NCBI GenBank assembly: GCA_937915485.1
Contig: CALGII010000029.1
Location: 1-25,748, forward strand
Origin: an uncultured Ignavibacteriota bacterium
Lineage (GTDB): Bacteria; Bacteroidota; Ignavibacteria; Tepidaquicellales; Tepidaquicellaceae
Direction: 5' to 3'
DNA: 25,748 bases
The position numbers and the translations under genes are program-made. Shown here in pieces: positions 1 to 8,116 of this stretch. A model generated the notes under the pieces. That model did not search any database, was not told the origin of the DNA, and saw only the letters and a program-made list of their open reading frames with translations. The stretch's first letter is position 1; every line of letters begins with the position of its first letter.

Positions 1-47
1 ACGAGATGTAGCCGTGACTGGAGTTCAGACGTGTGCTCTTCCGATCT
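1..47 (+). other. Illumina TruSeq index adapter (library artefact)
   Basis: Positions 1-7 match the end of the P7 flow-cell oligo, 8-13 (GTAGCC) match the reverse complement of a six-base TruSeq index (GGCTAC), and 14-47 match the standard read-2 adapter ending in CTTCCGATCT. This is synthetic sequence left on the contig end. Genomic sequence starts at about 48. It creates false N-termini (peptides beginning MLFRS and TGVQTCALPI, both familiar adapter translations). The match is from memory of the adapter but covers the whole segment. Confidence 0.97.
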
Positions 48-881
48 TTGTCGTCGGGCATTTCTTACAGCATACTTTGGGTTATTATACCGACATTGCT
101 CGTCTTTCTCGGAATACTCGGTTTTTATTTCGACAAGTCGGACGCGATTTCCAAGATAAACAGTTATATCAACCAGATGCTTCCTTTCAGTTTCGAGGCA
201 AAGGACAGATTTCTTGATACAATCTCGAACAAGGCATACGAACTTTCTCAGAACGCTTTCATAACGCTCATAATCGGTCTTGCGGGTATTTTCTGGGCGA
301 TGAGCAGCATGTTTAGTTACATGCGCGACGTGATGAACAGGATATTCGACGTGAAGGAATCCGTGAATTTCTTCAGAGGGAAAGTCAGGGATTTCATACT
401 CCTGCTTGCAATAATCGTGCTCTTCACGCTAACGATGGTTATAACGTCCGTGCAGCAGATTGACAATGACGCTCTGAAACTCGTGCTCGGATTTATCGAT
501 TCCAATTTTTCGACGAACAAGTTGTTTTTAATCTTATTCCCGTTCTTCATATCGTTCGTTATGTTTTTCTTTCTGTATCGATTCGTGCCGCACTACAAAA
601 TTCCGACGAATGCAATATTTTTCGGTTCACTCGTATCCGCGGTGCTTTACGAAATATTAAAAAATATTTTCGCGTACTACATACTGAACTTTTCAAACTA
701 CTCGAAAATATACGGAGCGTACGCGGCGTTCGTGATATTCATGCTCTGGGTTTACGTCATATCGCTGATTTTCTGCGTGGGTGCGGCGACGGGGAAAATA
801 TATCTGGAACTTCACAACCTTGAAATCAAGTTTTACAATAAAGAAAAATATGGAACAGAGAAAATTATCCAGAACGATTGA
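48..881 (+). CDS. YihY/BrkB-family inner-membrane protein, 5' truncated
   Basis: This is the C-terminal part (about 278 residues) of a YihY/virulence factor BrkB family protein, an integral membrane family of poorly defined function. Several hydrophobic helices are visible. The family hallmark is near the C-terminus: YRFVPHYKIP, then a helix with YEILKN, then YSKIYGAYAAF and LWVYVISLIFCVGA. The apparent ATG at 33 lies inside adapter sequence, so the real start is lost and only codons from 48 are genomic. The 3' end overlaps the next gene by 32 bases, suggesting co-transcription and translational coupling with the phosphatase. Family assignment is confident; the biological role is not known. 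Confidence 0.88.
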   Translation: MSSGISYSILWVIIPTLLVFLGILGFYFDKSDAISKINSYINQMLPFSFEAKDRFLDTISNKAYELSQNAFITLIIGLAGIFWAMSSMFSYMRDVMNRIFDVKESVNFFRGKVRDFILLLAIIVLFTLTMVITSVQQIDNDALKLVLGFIDSNFSTNKLFLILFPFFISFVMFFFLYRFVPHYKIPTNAIFFGSLVSAVLYEILKNIFAYYILNFSNYSKIYGAYAAFVIFMLWVYVISLIFCVGAATGKIYLELHNLEIKFYNKEKYGTEKIIQND

Positions 882-2097
882 AAAATTCATAACCGAGGCT
901 CCGAATTTCAAGCGCATCGAGGACCTCCTCAAATATGTGCTGAATCAGATTATCAGTTATGAGCATATCGGGATTACCGGAGGCAGAATATGGAAACTAA
1001 GCGGAAGCAAGACATCTTACACGCTTCTCGAGCAGATGGGCGACGTGCCGAAGATAGACCGCAAATATGAACTGAAGATATCAGAATTCCCTGTTCTCGA
1101 CGAGATATCAAAACGGCGCACTGTTACCGCGAACGAGACAAACAATTATCTTCGAAAGAAAGGGATAAACGCTTTTTCCGCGACGGGTCTCGGCGACAAA
1201 TTCAAAGTGAAACACAAAGGAAAGACAATATTTCTATACCAGTACCTTCTTGCTTTCAACGTCGAGAGAATATACGATGAATTTCTTTACGCGCTGAACA
1301 TAATCGGCGTTACGCTGAATTCGATAATGCGCGCGAAGAAAATCGAGAAGAAAGCAAATGAGAACATTTTTGAACTTGAGAAGGCGAGCGAAATCCAGCG
1401 GAGCATACTTCCCGAGCATTCTTATAAATTCGGCAATTACGAAATTTTCGGTATATCGATTCCTGACAAAATAGTTGGAGGCGATTTCTTTGATTACATA
1501 AGCATAGCGGAAGGAAACAAGTTGTGCATAGTAATCGGGGACGCGGCTTCGAAGGGAATATCCGCGGCAGCGCAGGCATTGTATGTTTCGGGCGCGCTTA
1601 AGATGGGCGTGAGTTACGACGTCGGTTTCACGACTCTAATAAAAAAAATCAGCAATCTCGTCAATGACACGTTTCCGGACGAGCGTTTCGTGACTCTTTT
1701 TCTCTGCGAACTTTACAAGGATAAAAAAGGACTTTGCGTTTACGTAAACGCCGGGCATAACTCGCCGTTCATACTTAAAGAATCGAGCGGTCAGATTATC
1801 AGCCTTCATTCTACGGGACCCGTGCTCGGTCCGTCGCCTAATCAGGATTATTATCTCGACAGCCAGTATATCGAGAAAGGCGATTTCCTCGTGCTTTATA
1901 CTGACGGCATAGTCGAGGCGACAAATGAAAAATTCGAGTTCTACGGCGAGGAAAGACTCAAAAAATTAATCGCGAAGCACAAGAGCGCGGCGCCTGATTT
2001 CATGTGCAAGAAAATTATCGAAGATGTACAGCGTTACTCGTCAAACGGGAAATATTCCGACGACAGAACGATGGTTGTTATAAAAAGAATATCCTGA
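850..2097 (+). CDS. PP2C-type serine phosphatase, RsbU/SpoIIE family
   Basis: This is a cytoplasmic 415-residue protein. The C-terminal half is a PP2C/SpoIIE phosphatase: EIQRSILP linker at about 181-188, GGDFFDY with Asp212, GDAASKG with Asp231, NAGHNSPF, YTDG with Asp352, and the terminal DD at 404-405. These metal-binding aspartates are all present, so it should be active. The N-terminal ~165 residues resemble a GAF-like sensor but show no clear ligand motif. The family usually dephosphorylates an anti-anti-sigma (STAS) protein in partner-switching pathways; no such partner is in the window. I chose ATG 850 rather than GTG 781 because it limits the overlap with the preceding gene to 32 bases. 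The stop overlaps the next start by one base. Confidence 0.9.
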   Translation: MEQRKLSRTIEKFITEAPNFKRIEDLLKYVLNQIISYEHIGITGGRIWKLSGSKTSYTLLEQMGDVPKIDRKYELKISEFPVLDEISKRRTVTANETNNYLRKKGINAFSATGLGDKFKVKHKGKTIFLYQYLLAFNVERIYDEFLYALNIIGVTLNSIMRAKKIEKKANENIFELEKASEIQRSILPEHSYKFGNYEIFGISIPDKIVGGDFFDYISIAEGNKLCIVIGDAASKGISAAAQALYVSGALKMGVSYDVGFTTLIKKISNLVNDTFPDERFVTLFLCELYKDKKGLCVYVNAGHNSPFILKESSGQIISLHSTGPVLGPSPNQDYYLDSQYIEKGDFLVLYTDGIVEATNEKFEFYGEERLKKLIAKHKSAAPDFMCKKIIEDVQRYSSNGKYSDDRTMVVIKRIS

Positions 2098-3230
2098 TGA
2101 AAAGATTGATTGCCATATTATTGATAATCATTTCTTATTCGGCAGCGCATTCGCAGACGGGCGAGGAAGAGACCGTAAGAATAATGAAATACATTTATTC
2201 GTGCAATTTCGATTCCTCAAAGATATTAATCGACAGATACATCAGTTCCAAATCGAATCCTCCGCAAAGCAATTTTCTCGACGTTCTTTCGGGATGGTGG
2301 AAGATAAACATAGACAGAAAGAACGAGAAACTCGACGAGGATTTCAACGAAAAGGTAAACAGAACACTTGACATCTGCGACGCTATACTCGATAAAAACC
2401 CCGATGATTTCAACGCTCTTTTCTACAAGGGAGGCGCGCTCGGTTACCGTGGGCTTCTTAAGAGTCTGAGGGAAAGTTGGCTTTCGGCCGCTGACGACGG
2501 AAAGCAGGCGTTGAACCTTATGGACAGGGCGCTCGAGATAAATCCCAACAACAAGGAAGCGCTTCTCGGCATAGGCATTTACAACTACTTTGCGGAATAC
2601 GTGCCTTTCAGGTATCCTTTTCTGAAACCTTTGCTAATAATATTCCCGAAGGGAGACAAAGTAAAGGGACTTGCGCAGATAAAGGAAGCCGCGCAGAATT
2701 CGAAAATCGCGACATACGAGGCGCATTACATTATCGCGTACTTAAACATCGTGTACGAGCGGAATTTTTACGAAGGCGAAACGTATTCTTCGTATCTATT
2801 CAATCTGTTTCCATCGAATTCTGTTTTTGAAAGGCTGCTTTACAGTTGTTACGTAGGGCAGGGGCGTTTTCAGAACGCACTGGACGGATGGACAGGCGTC
2901 AGAAACAAGAATAAGTCGAATACGACGGGATACAATATTGACGCGGTTCTTCGCGAGGCGGATTATTACATAACGCTCTGCCTGCTTAAAACAGGAAACA
3001 TAGACAAGTCGGACGAATACATAGACGAACTTTTCAAACTTAACGAGAAACTTGATAAAGACGAAACGTCATTCAAAGCGTTTTCTTATCTCATGCTTGG
3101 AATGAAGTATGACGCCGCAGGCGACAGGAACAAAGCGCTGGAGAATTATAATAAAGTTCTTGAGATGAAGGAGTTTTCAAACAGCCACAAGGACGCCGAA
3201 AAGTACATCAAAGAGGCCTACAGGAAATAA
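2097..3230 (+). CDS. Exported TPR-repeat protein
   Basis: A 377-residue protein with a signal peptide at residues 1-20 (MKRLIAILL followed by a hydrophobic stretch ending SAAHSQ), so it is probably periplasmic. The body is helical, with tetratricopeptide-like repeats. The clearest are near LDICDAILDKNPDDFNALFY, ALEINPNNKEALLG and a last one with ALENYNKVLEM. The ATG at 2097 shares its A with the TGA of the phosphatase gene, a typical coupled junction, and gives a proper signal peptide; the longer frame from 2004 would bury it. TPR proteins are scaffolds for protein interaction; no partner can be named. It ends the yihY-phosphatase-TPR unit. Confidence 0.85.
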   Translation: MKRLIAILLIIISYSAAHSQTGEEETVRIMKYIYSCNFDSSKILIDRYISSKSNPPQSNFLDVLSGWWKINIDRKNEKLDEDFNEKVNRTLDICDAILDKNPDDFNALFYKGGALGYRGLLKSLRESWLSAADDGKQALNLMDRALEINPNNKEALLGIGIYNYFAEYVPFRYPFLKPLLIIFPKGDKVKGLAQIKEAAQNSKIATYEAHYIIAYLNIVYERNFYEGETYSSYLFNLFPSNSVFERLLYSCYVGQGRFQNALDGWTGVRNKNKSNTTGYNIDAVLREADYYITLCLLKTGNIDKSDEYIDELFKLNEKLDKDETSFKAFSYLMLGMKYDAAGDRNKALENYNKVLEMKEFSNSHKDAEKYIKEAYRK

Positions 3231-3261
3231 AAAAGGCGCTGTCCTTTAAGAGCAGCGCCTT
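3227..3261 (-). terminator. Intrinsic terminator between convergent genes
   Basis: AAGGCGCTG (3233-3241) and CAGCGCCTT (3253-3261) form a perfect 9-bp stem with an 11-nt loop. Read on the minus strand it is followed by six T, so it is a good terminator for the T9SS gene. In the plus direction it is followed only by ATATAA, so it would be weaker for the TPR gene. Confidence 0.85.
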
Positions 3262-3279
3262 ATATAAAATCCTGCGCAA

Positions 3280-4332
3280 TTATTTCAGCAGAGTCATTTT
3301 CATTATGTCGTTGTAGATTGTGCCGTTCACCGATTTGAAAGTCAGTTTGCACATATATGTTCCCGAACTAAGTTTCGCTCCGTTCATGTTCACGGTATAA
3401 ACTCCCTGATTCATCTGCGCGTTCACGAGCGTATTCACTTCATTACCGAGTATGTCATAAACCTTAAGGTTCGCGAATCCGTTCGTCGGAAGCGCGAATC
3501 TTATGTTTGTAACGGGATTGAAGGGATTCGGATAGTTCTGTGAAAGTTCGAAATCCTTAGCGGTGATTTCGTTTCTGATGATTGATGTTGTGATTCCCGC
3601 CCAGGTTCTCGCGCCTCTTATACCGTCAATATTCAGCGTAGGCGCGTTCGATGCGCTGCCTTGTCTCACTGCCATTCTTCCAATGCTGTTAACGTCTGTT
3701 GCGGTACCCGTCACGGGACCTACGTAAGCCGTTGTAGGCTCGGTTGAGGGAAGGTTCGGGGATGTGAACACGTAAAGTTTCATTTCATCATCAGTCGTCG
3801 AACCTGTATTGAAAGTATATTTAACCACGAGCAAGTAAGTTGTTCCATAAGCGAAACCGTTAGCGCCGTATACGATAGGACCGCCCGAGGCGCTTGATTT
3901 GCTCAAACCGAAAGAAATCGTGCCTGCCGAATCCTTGGCATATACTCTTGCTGAGTATAATGACGTTGAGGTCGCTGGCAAGAACGCGAAGAAATAGTCA
4001 CCCGCCGCTTTAGCGGAATCCACCTGCACCATAAATGACGCATAAATGGAAGCGGATGAAACCGAATCTCCTGAGAACGGCTTGTATCCGTCGATGCCGT
4101 TATTTCTAAGCCTGCAGGCATTACCAATATTTGAAAGGGGATAGCCGGTGTATGTAAGTCCCGGCGAAACAACCATTATATTGTTCGTGCTTCCCGTATT
4201 CGGAACCCATCCGTGAGCGCCTATCGAGTCGCCCGCGGTATAATCGAAATTTTCAGTGAAGACTATCTGTGAATTGGCGGTAGCGAATAATGCCGCTATT
4301 GCAAAAATGGTCAAAAAGATACGTAATCTCAT
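3280..4332 (-). CDS. Secreted protein with T9SS C-terminal sorting domain
   Basis: A 350-residue protein with an N-terminal signal peptide (residues 1-22, ending ATANSQ). A beta-rich middle looks like a LamG/choice-of-anchor type jelly-roll (FTENFDY, then GIDGYKP, IDGIRGARTW). The type IX sorting domain begins around Asn266 (QNYPNPFNPVTNIRF) and continues with LKVYDILGNEV and LSSGTYMCKL to the C-terminus. It is expected to cross the outer membrane by T9SS and be released or anchored at the surface; its ligand is unknown. It stands alone, converging on the plus-strand TPR gene and divergent from rpsU. The sorting domain is certain; the middle domain assignment is tentative. Confidence 0.85.
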   Translation of the reverse strand: MRLRIFLTIFAIAALFATANSQIVFTENFDYTAGDSIGAHGWVPNTGSTNNIMVVSPGLTYTGYPLSNIGNACRLRNNGIDGYKPFSGDSVSSASIYASFMVQVDSAKAAGDYFFAFLPATSTSLYSARVYAKDSAGTISFGLSKSSASGGPIVYGANGFAYGTTYLLVVKYTFNTGSTTDDEMKLYVFTSPNLPSTEPTTAYVGPVTGTATDVNSIGRMAVRQGSASNAPTLNIDGIRGARTWAGITTSIIRNEITAKDFELSQNYPNPFNPVTNIRFALPTNGFANLKVYDILGNEVNTLVNAQMNQGVYTVNMNGAKLSSGTYMCKLTFKSVNGTIYNDIMKMTLLK

Positions 4333-4584
4333 AATTTTATTTGGGATTAATTTTAGAAATATTTGATATTTCTTAATTATAGTTATAATTTAAGAAAATA
4401 TCCATACAAATTTTGTCTTGAAACGTTAAATTATATTTAAGGAATTGTAAACATTTTTACAGATTGTCAGGCTGCAGAATTTATAAAACCATTCGGCGTT
4501 TAACTAATTCAAATCAAATTTTCCGTTGTATTTTCATTGATTTATTTGAAAAAAAATCGTAATTTTATTTTTTATAAAACTTTT

Positions 4585-4593
4585 AAAAAGGGG
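4585..4593 (+). promoter_or_regulatory. Shine-Dalgarno-like site of rpsU
   Basis: AAAAAGGGG lies 5 bases before the TTG start of rpsU and can pair with the anti-SD (8 of 10 positions of AGAAAGGAGG when aligned by eye). Most other genes in the window have no such site. In Flavobacterium, rpsU itself is known to keep a strong SD in an SD-poor genome, linked to autoregulation by bS21. Confidence 0.6.
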
Positions 4594-4598
4594 TTCAT

Positions 4599-4796
4599 TT
4601 GATAAAAGTAGTTGTACAAGACAATGAATCGATAGACAAGGCTCTAAAGAGATTTAAAAAGAAATATGAAAAGGCGGGAGTGCTTAAAGAGTTCAGAAGA
4701 AGACAATTCTTCGTAAAACCTTCTGTGGACAAGAAAATGAACAAGGAAAGAGCAATTAGAAAATCGAAAAGAATAATCGCGGAAGAAAACAATTAA
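4599..4796 (+). CDS. rpsU: Small ribosomal subunit protein bS21
   Basis: A 65-residue bS21: the N-terminal IKVVVQDNESIDKALKRFKK and the following FRRRQFFVKPS are diagnostic, followed by a basic tail. It binds the 30S platform near the 3' end of 16S rRNA. The only usable start is TTG at 4599, preceded by a purine-rich SD. In Bacteroidota, bS21 helps hide the anti-SD; the tail here lacks the tyrosine at about position 54 described in Flavobacterium, so whether it does the same is open. It is monocistronic, closed by a terminator 26 bases downstream. Confidence 0.95.
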   Translation: MIKVVVQDNESIDKALKRFKKKYEKAGVLKEFRRRQFFVKPSVDKKMNKERAIRKSKRIIAEENN

Positions 4797-4822
4797 TATA
4801 AGTTATTACAGATGATTTTTCG

Positions 4823-4857
4823 CCCACTACCTAAAGGTTGTGGGTTTTCTTTTTATT
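4823..4857 (+). terminator. Intrinsic terminator after rpsU
   Basis: CCCAC (4823-4827) pairs with GTGGG (4840-4844), extended inward by ACC/GGT across a T-T mismatch. It is followed by a T-rich tract (TTTTCTTTTTATT). Confidence 0.85.
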
Positions 4858-4903
4858 AAAATTCTTTTATTATTGTATCGAAAATCAATAATTTATTCTA
4901 TAA

Positions 4904-5422
4904 ATGGAAAAAACGAAACTTCAAGTTTATATAAAACCGTCCGACATAACGAAGCGGATAAAGGAATTAGCGGACGAAATAAACCGCGATTACGAGAATA
5001 AAATACCGATATTCATCGGGATTCTGAACGGCGCGTTTATTTTCATGTCCGATTTGATAAGAGAAATAAAAGTTAACTGCGAAATCGATTTCCTGAAACT
5101 TTCGAGTTACGGCGACAGTAAAATATCTTCAGGCGAGGTCAAGACATTAAAGGAACTCAACTGCGACCTTAAGGGAAGGGATATTATCATCGTCGAGGAT
5201 ATAATTGATTCCGGATTATCGATGGAATACATTTTGAAGCGTTTGAAAATGCACAAGCCGAAATCGGTTAAGATTGCAAGCCTTCTTATCAAGAAAGGAA
5301 CGCCGAAATTCAACTTCAATATCGATTATCTCGGATTCGAAATTGACAACAAATTCGTGGTGGGATATGGGCTTGATTTCGCGCAAAAGTACAGGAATTT
5401 AAAAGGCATATATGTGTTATAA
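4904..5422 (+). CDS. hpt: Hypoxanthine phosphoribosyltransferase
   Basis: A 172-residue cytoplasmic enzyme that joins hypoxanthine or guanine to PRPP, giving IMP or GMP in purine salvage. The PRPP-binding loop is VEDIIDSG at residues 97-104, with the acidic pair Glu98-Asp99 and catalytic Asp102. The flexible-loop SSYG is at 67-70 and the C-terminal FVVGYGLD at 151-158. Length is normal for the family. There is no SD before the ATG. It lies 16 bases before ftsH; hpt next to ftsH is a widely conserved pair (often with tilS, which is not present here). The pnp gene further along would supply its base substrates. Confidence 0.95.
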   Translation: MEKTKLQVYIKPSDITKRIKELADEINRDYENKIPIFIGILNGAFIFMSDLIREIKVNCEIDFLKLSSYGDSKISSGEVKTLKELNCDLKGRDIIIVEDIIDSGLSMEYILKRLKMHKPKSVKIASLLIKKGTPKFNFNIDYLGFEIDNKFVVGYGLDFAQKYRNLKGIYVL

Positions 5423-5438
5423 ATAATAAATTTAACGT

Positions 5439-7448
5439 ATGGCACAAACCAACAAAGAAAATAAAGACAATAAAAACAGCAACGAAGAATTCAACTGGAA
5501 CAGGGTATTTAAAATTGTACTCGGCTGGTCGGCGATATTGATCGGCTTTTTTCTAATAATGATTTATACAAAAGGCGGCGAATCGAAGAGCACCGAGATA
5601 ACTTTTGACCAGTATCAGAAACTTCTTACGGAAAAGAAAATTGAATCCGCGACAATAAAAAAATCCGATAACAACTACGAGTTCGCGGGAAAATTAAGAA
5701 ACCCGGAAATGCTGACAGTCGGCGGAAGGCAGGTGAACATCGACAGGTTCACGCTTTATCTTCCTTACACGAACGTTGACGACAGCGTTATAAAAGCCTG
5801 GAACGAAAACATAGCGACATACAACATAGAAAGGGACGACGGCGGCTGGATTGGTCCTGTCCTGAACGCTCTTCCCTGGATACTCATTATCGCGTTCTGG
5901 ATAATCCTGATGAGGAGGATGCAGAACGGAGGTTCGGGCGGAACGAAAGGAATATTTTCATTCGGCAAGTCCAAGGCAAAGATGATGACGGGTTCGCAGA
6001 TGAAGATAACATTCGCGGACGTCGCGGGAGCGGATGAAGCGAAACAGGAATTATCCGAAATAATAGAATTTTTAAAGAGTCCCGGAAAATTTCAGAAACT
6101 CGGCGGAAAGATTCCGCGCGGCGTGCTTTTGCTCGGTCCTCCGGGAACGGGAAAAACGCTGCTTGCGCGCGCGGTCGCGGGCGAAGCGGGAGTTCCGTTC
6201 TTTTCAATCAGCGGAGCGGATTTCGTCGAAATGTTCGTCGGTGTCGGCGCATCGAGAGTTCGCGACCTGTTCGATCAGGGAAAGAAGAACGCGCCCTGCA
6301 TAATTTTCATCGATGAAATTGACGCGGTCGGAAGGCACAGAGGCGCGGGTCTCGGCGGAGGTCACGACGAGCGCGAGCAGACGCTTAACCAGTTGCTGAT
6401 AGAGATGGACGGTTTCGAACAGAACAGCGGGGTTATTATTATAGCCGCGACAAACAGACCCGACATTCTCGACCCTGCATTGCTGCGTCCGGGAAGGTTC
6501 GACAGGCAGGTTGTCGTCGACAGGCCCGACGTTAAGGGACGCGAAGGAATACTTAAGGTGCACACGAGAAGAATTCCGTTGTCGAAAGACATAAAACTTG
6601 ACGTTCTCGCGAAAGGAACACCCGGATTTTCTGGCGCGGATCTCGCGAATCTCGTGAATGAAGCGGCGCTTCTTGCCGCGAGAAGGAACTCCGACTCCGT
6701 AACGATGCGCGACCTTGAAGACGCGAAGGACAAAGTTATGATGGGAACGGAAAGGAAGAGTCTGATAATTTCCGAAAGAGAGAAGAGGACAACGTCTTAT
6801 CACGAAACGGGACACGTGCTCGTGGCGAAATACACGCCCGAAGCGGACCCGGTTCACAAGGTAACAATAATTCCAAGAGGAAGGGCTCTCGGCGTAACGA
6901 CTTATCTGCCGATGGATGAGAAGCATACGTATTCGAAAGAATATCTCGAGGCTATGATAACATACGCGATGGGCGGCCGCGCCGCGGAGAAACTCGTTTT
7001 CAACGAATATACAACAGGCGCGAGCAACGACATAGAGCGCTCGACTTCTATAGCGAGAAAGATGGTATGCGAATTCGGTATGAGCGAAAAACTCGGTCCG
7101 ATAACTTACGGAAACAAGCAGGAAGAAGTATTCCTCGGCAAGGAACTTCACGAGCACAAGAATTACAGCGAGACAACGCAGATTTTAATCGACGACGAAA
7201 TTAAAAAGATTGTGAACGCGGGTATGGACAGAGCGATGCGTATCCTTACGGAACACATCGACGAACTTCACAGGCTGTCTGAAGTGCTTCTCGAAAGGGA
7301 AATTCTTGATTCCGACGAGATTGACAAGGTTATAAGAGGCGAAACTCTTCCTCCTGTAGAAAAGAACGGTGACGCGAATAACGGTCAGCAGGCTAAGGAA
7401 AGCAAGGAAACCGCAAAGGCAAGCGAAACAGTAATACCCGAATCATAA
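5439..7448 (+). CDS. ftsH: ATP-dependent zinc metalloprotease FtsH
   Basis: A 669-residue membrane-anchored AAA+ protease that degrades misfolded membrane proteins and regulatory proteins. Domains in order: a cytoplasmic tail rich in Asn/Lys, TM1 at about 22-44, a periplasmic domain, TM2 at about 139-158, then the AAA module with Walker A GPPGTGKT at 233-240, Walker B IDEID with Asp292-Glu293, and the second region of homology ATNRPD with RPGRFDRQ. The protease domain has HETGH at 455-459 and the third zinc ligand Asp531 in SNDIERST. All catalytic residues are intact. The C-terminal ~30 residues are low complexity (Lys/Glu/Ala). It is probably co-transcribed with hpt and followed by a strong terminator. 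Confidence 0.97.
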   Translation: MAQTNKENKDNKNSNEEFNWNRVFKIVLGWSAILIGFFLIMIYTKGGESKSTEITFDQYQKLLTEKKIESATIKKSDNNYEFAGKLRNPEMLTVGGRQVNIDRFTLYLPYTNVDDSVIKAWNENIATYNIERDDGGWIGPVLNALPWILIIAFWIILMRRMQNGGSGGTKGIFSFGKSKAKMMTGSQMKITFADVAGADEAKQELSEIIEFLKSPGKFQKLGGKIPRGVLLLGPPGTGKTLLARAVAGEAGVPFFSISGADFVEMFVGVGASRVRDLFDQGKKNAPCIIFIDEIDAVGRHRGAGLGGGHDEREQTLNQLLIEMDGFEQNSGVIIIAATNRPDILDPALLRPGRFDRQVVVDRPDVKGREGILKVHTRRIPLSKDIKLDVLAKGTPGFSGADLANLVNEAALLAARRNSDSVTMRDLEDAKDKVMMGTERKSLIISEREKRTTSYHETGHVLVAKYTPEADPVHKVTIIPRGRALGVTTYLPMDEKHTYSKEYLEAMITYAMGGRAAEKLVFNEYTTGASNDIERSTSIARKMVCEFGMSEKLGPITYGNKQEEVFLGKELHEHKNYSETTQILIDDEIKKIVNAGMDRAMRILTEHIDELHRLSEVLLEREILDSDEIDKVIRGETLPPVEKNGDANNGQQAKESKETAKASETVIPES

Positions 7449-7460
7449 AATACGACTTTG

Positions 7461-7491
7461 AAAAAAGCGGGTCATCCCGCTTTTTTCTTTT
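7461..7491 (+). terminator. Strong intrinsic terminator after ftsH
   Basis: A perfect 11-bp stem, AAAAAAGCGGG (7461-7471) with CCCGCTTTTTT (7476-7486), has a TCAT loop and runs into a CTTTT tail. The next start codon (7498) is only 6 bases past the T-tract. Confidence 0.92.
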
Positions 7492-7497
7492 ACGAAT

Positions 7498-8115
7498 ATG
7501 AACAGAGAAATTGATATAAAATACGAAATCTACCGCAAACTGATTCACATAATCTCAACAATAATTCCGGTTTTGTATTTCTTAACTTCGAAAGAGTTCA
7601 TCCTTACTCTCGTTGGAACGGGAACAGCGCTGATGGTTCTGATTGATGTGTTAAAGCGGTATTCAAGACCCGTAGGTTCGCTTTACAAAATGGTATTCGT
7701 GCGGATACTGAGAGAAGACGAGAGGGAATTCGGGAAAAAACTTTTTACCGGAGGCACTTATTACGCGTTCGGCATTCTTCTCTCGCTTGTCTTTTTCACG
7801 ATGGAGATTGCGGCGGCATCGATACTTATAATGATATGGTCGGATACTCTGGCTGCGCTCGCCGGCAGGATATTCGGCAAAATAAAAATTTACCATAACA
7901 AGACGCTTGAGGGTTCGGCAACATTTTTCGCGTCCGGCGCGCTGATTCTTTTCATTCTGTCGGTTTTTCTTTCCGGATTTCCCTCATTGCTGCTCGCGTT
8001 TGTCGCGCTTTTCATCACCACGCTTGCGGAATTATTTCTTGACAAACTGAACGATAATCTGACGATACCGCTGGTATTCGGATTCACATTAACAATATTA
8101 ATCAAATTACTTTAA
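7498..8115 (+). CDS. Dolichol kinase / diacylglycerol kinase (CTP) family membrane protein
   Basis: A 205-residue integral membrane protein with about six or seven hydrophobic helices. The family signature is WSDTLAALAGRIFGK followed by NKTLEGSATFF (about residues 105-142), shared by SEC59 dolichol kinase, yeast DGK1 and VTE5 phytol kinase, which use CTP to phosphorylate lipid alcohols. The substrate cannot be told from sequence; a polyprenol or diacylglycerol is likely. The start codon follows the ftsH terminator so closely that the mRNA is either leaderless or arises by read-through. One base separates its stop from ychF, so the two are co-transcribed. Confidence 0.8.
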   Translation: MNREIDIKYEIYRKLIHIISTIIPVLYFLTSKEFILTLVGTGTALMVLIDVLKRYSRPVGSLYKMVFVRILREDEREFGKKLFTGGTYYAFGILLSLVFFTMEIAAASILIMIWSDTLAALAGRIFGKIKIYHNKTLEGSATFFASGALILFILSVFLSGFPSLLLAFVALFITTLAELFLDKLNDNLTIPLVFGFTLTILIKLL

Positions 8116-8116
8116 G

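Noticed and set aside
33..47. ATG start and first five codons of the YihY frame
   Set aside because: These bases are adapter sequence, so the start is artificial.
781..849. GTG start for the PP2C phosphatase
   Set aside because: It would overlap YihY by about 100 bases and adds no domain; ATG 850 is better placed.
2004..2096. Upstream start for the exported TPR protein
   Set aside because: It would put 31 polar residues before a clear signal peptide that starts at ATG 2097.
4333..4598. Possible small gene or RNA in the gap before rpsU
   Set aside because: The DNA is AT-rich with no frame, hairpin or convincing promoter that I can support; it probably holds the divergent promoters.
6204..7157. 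Long minus-strand frame of 317 codons inside ftsH
   Set aside because: It lies wholly within a perfectly conserved ftsH; the composition is arginine/serine-rich, typical of an antisense shadow.
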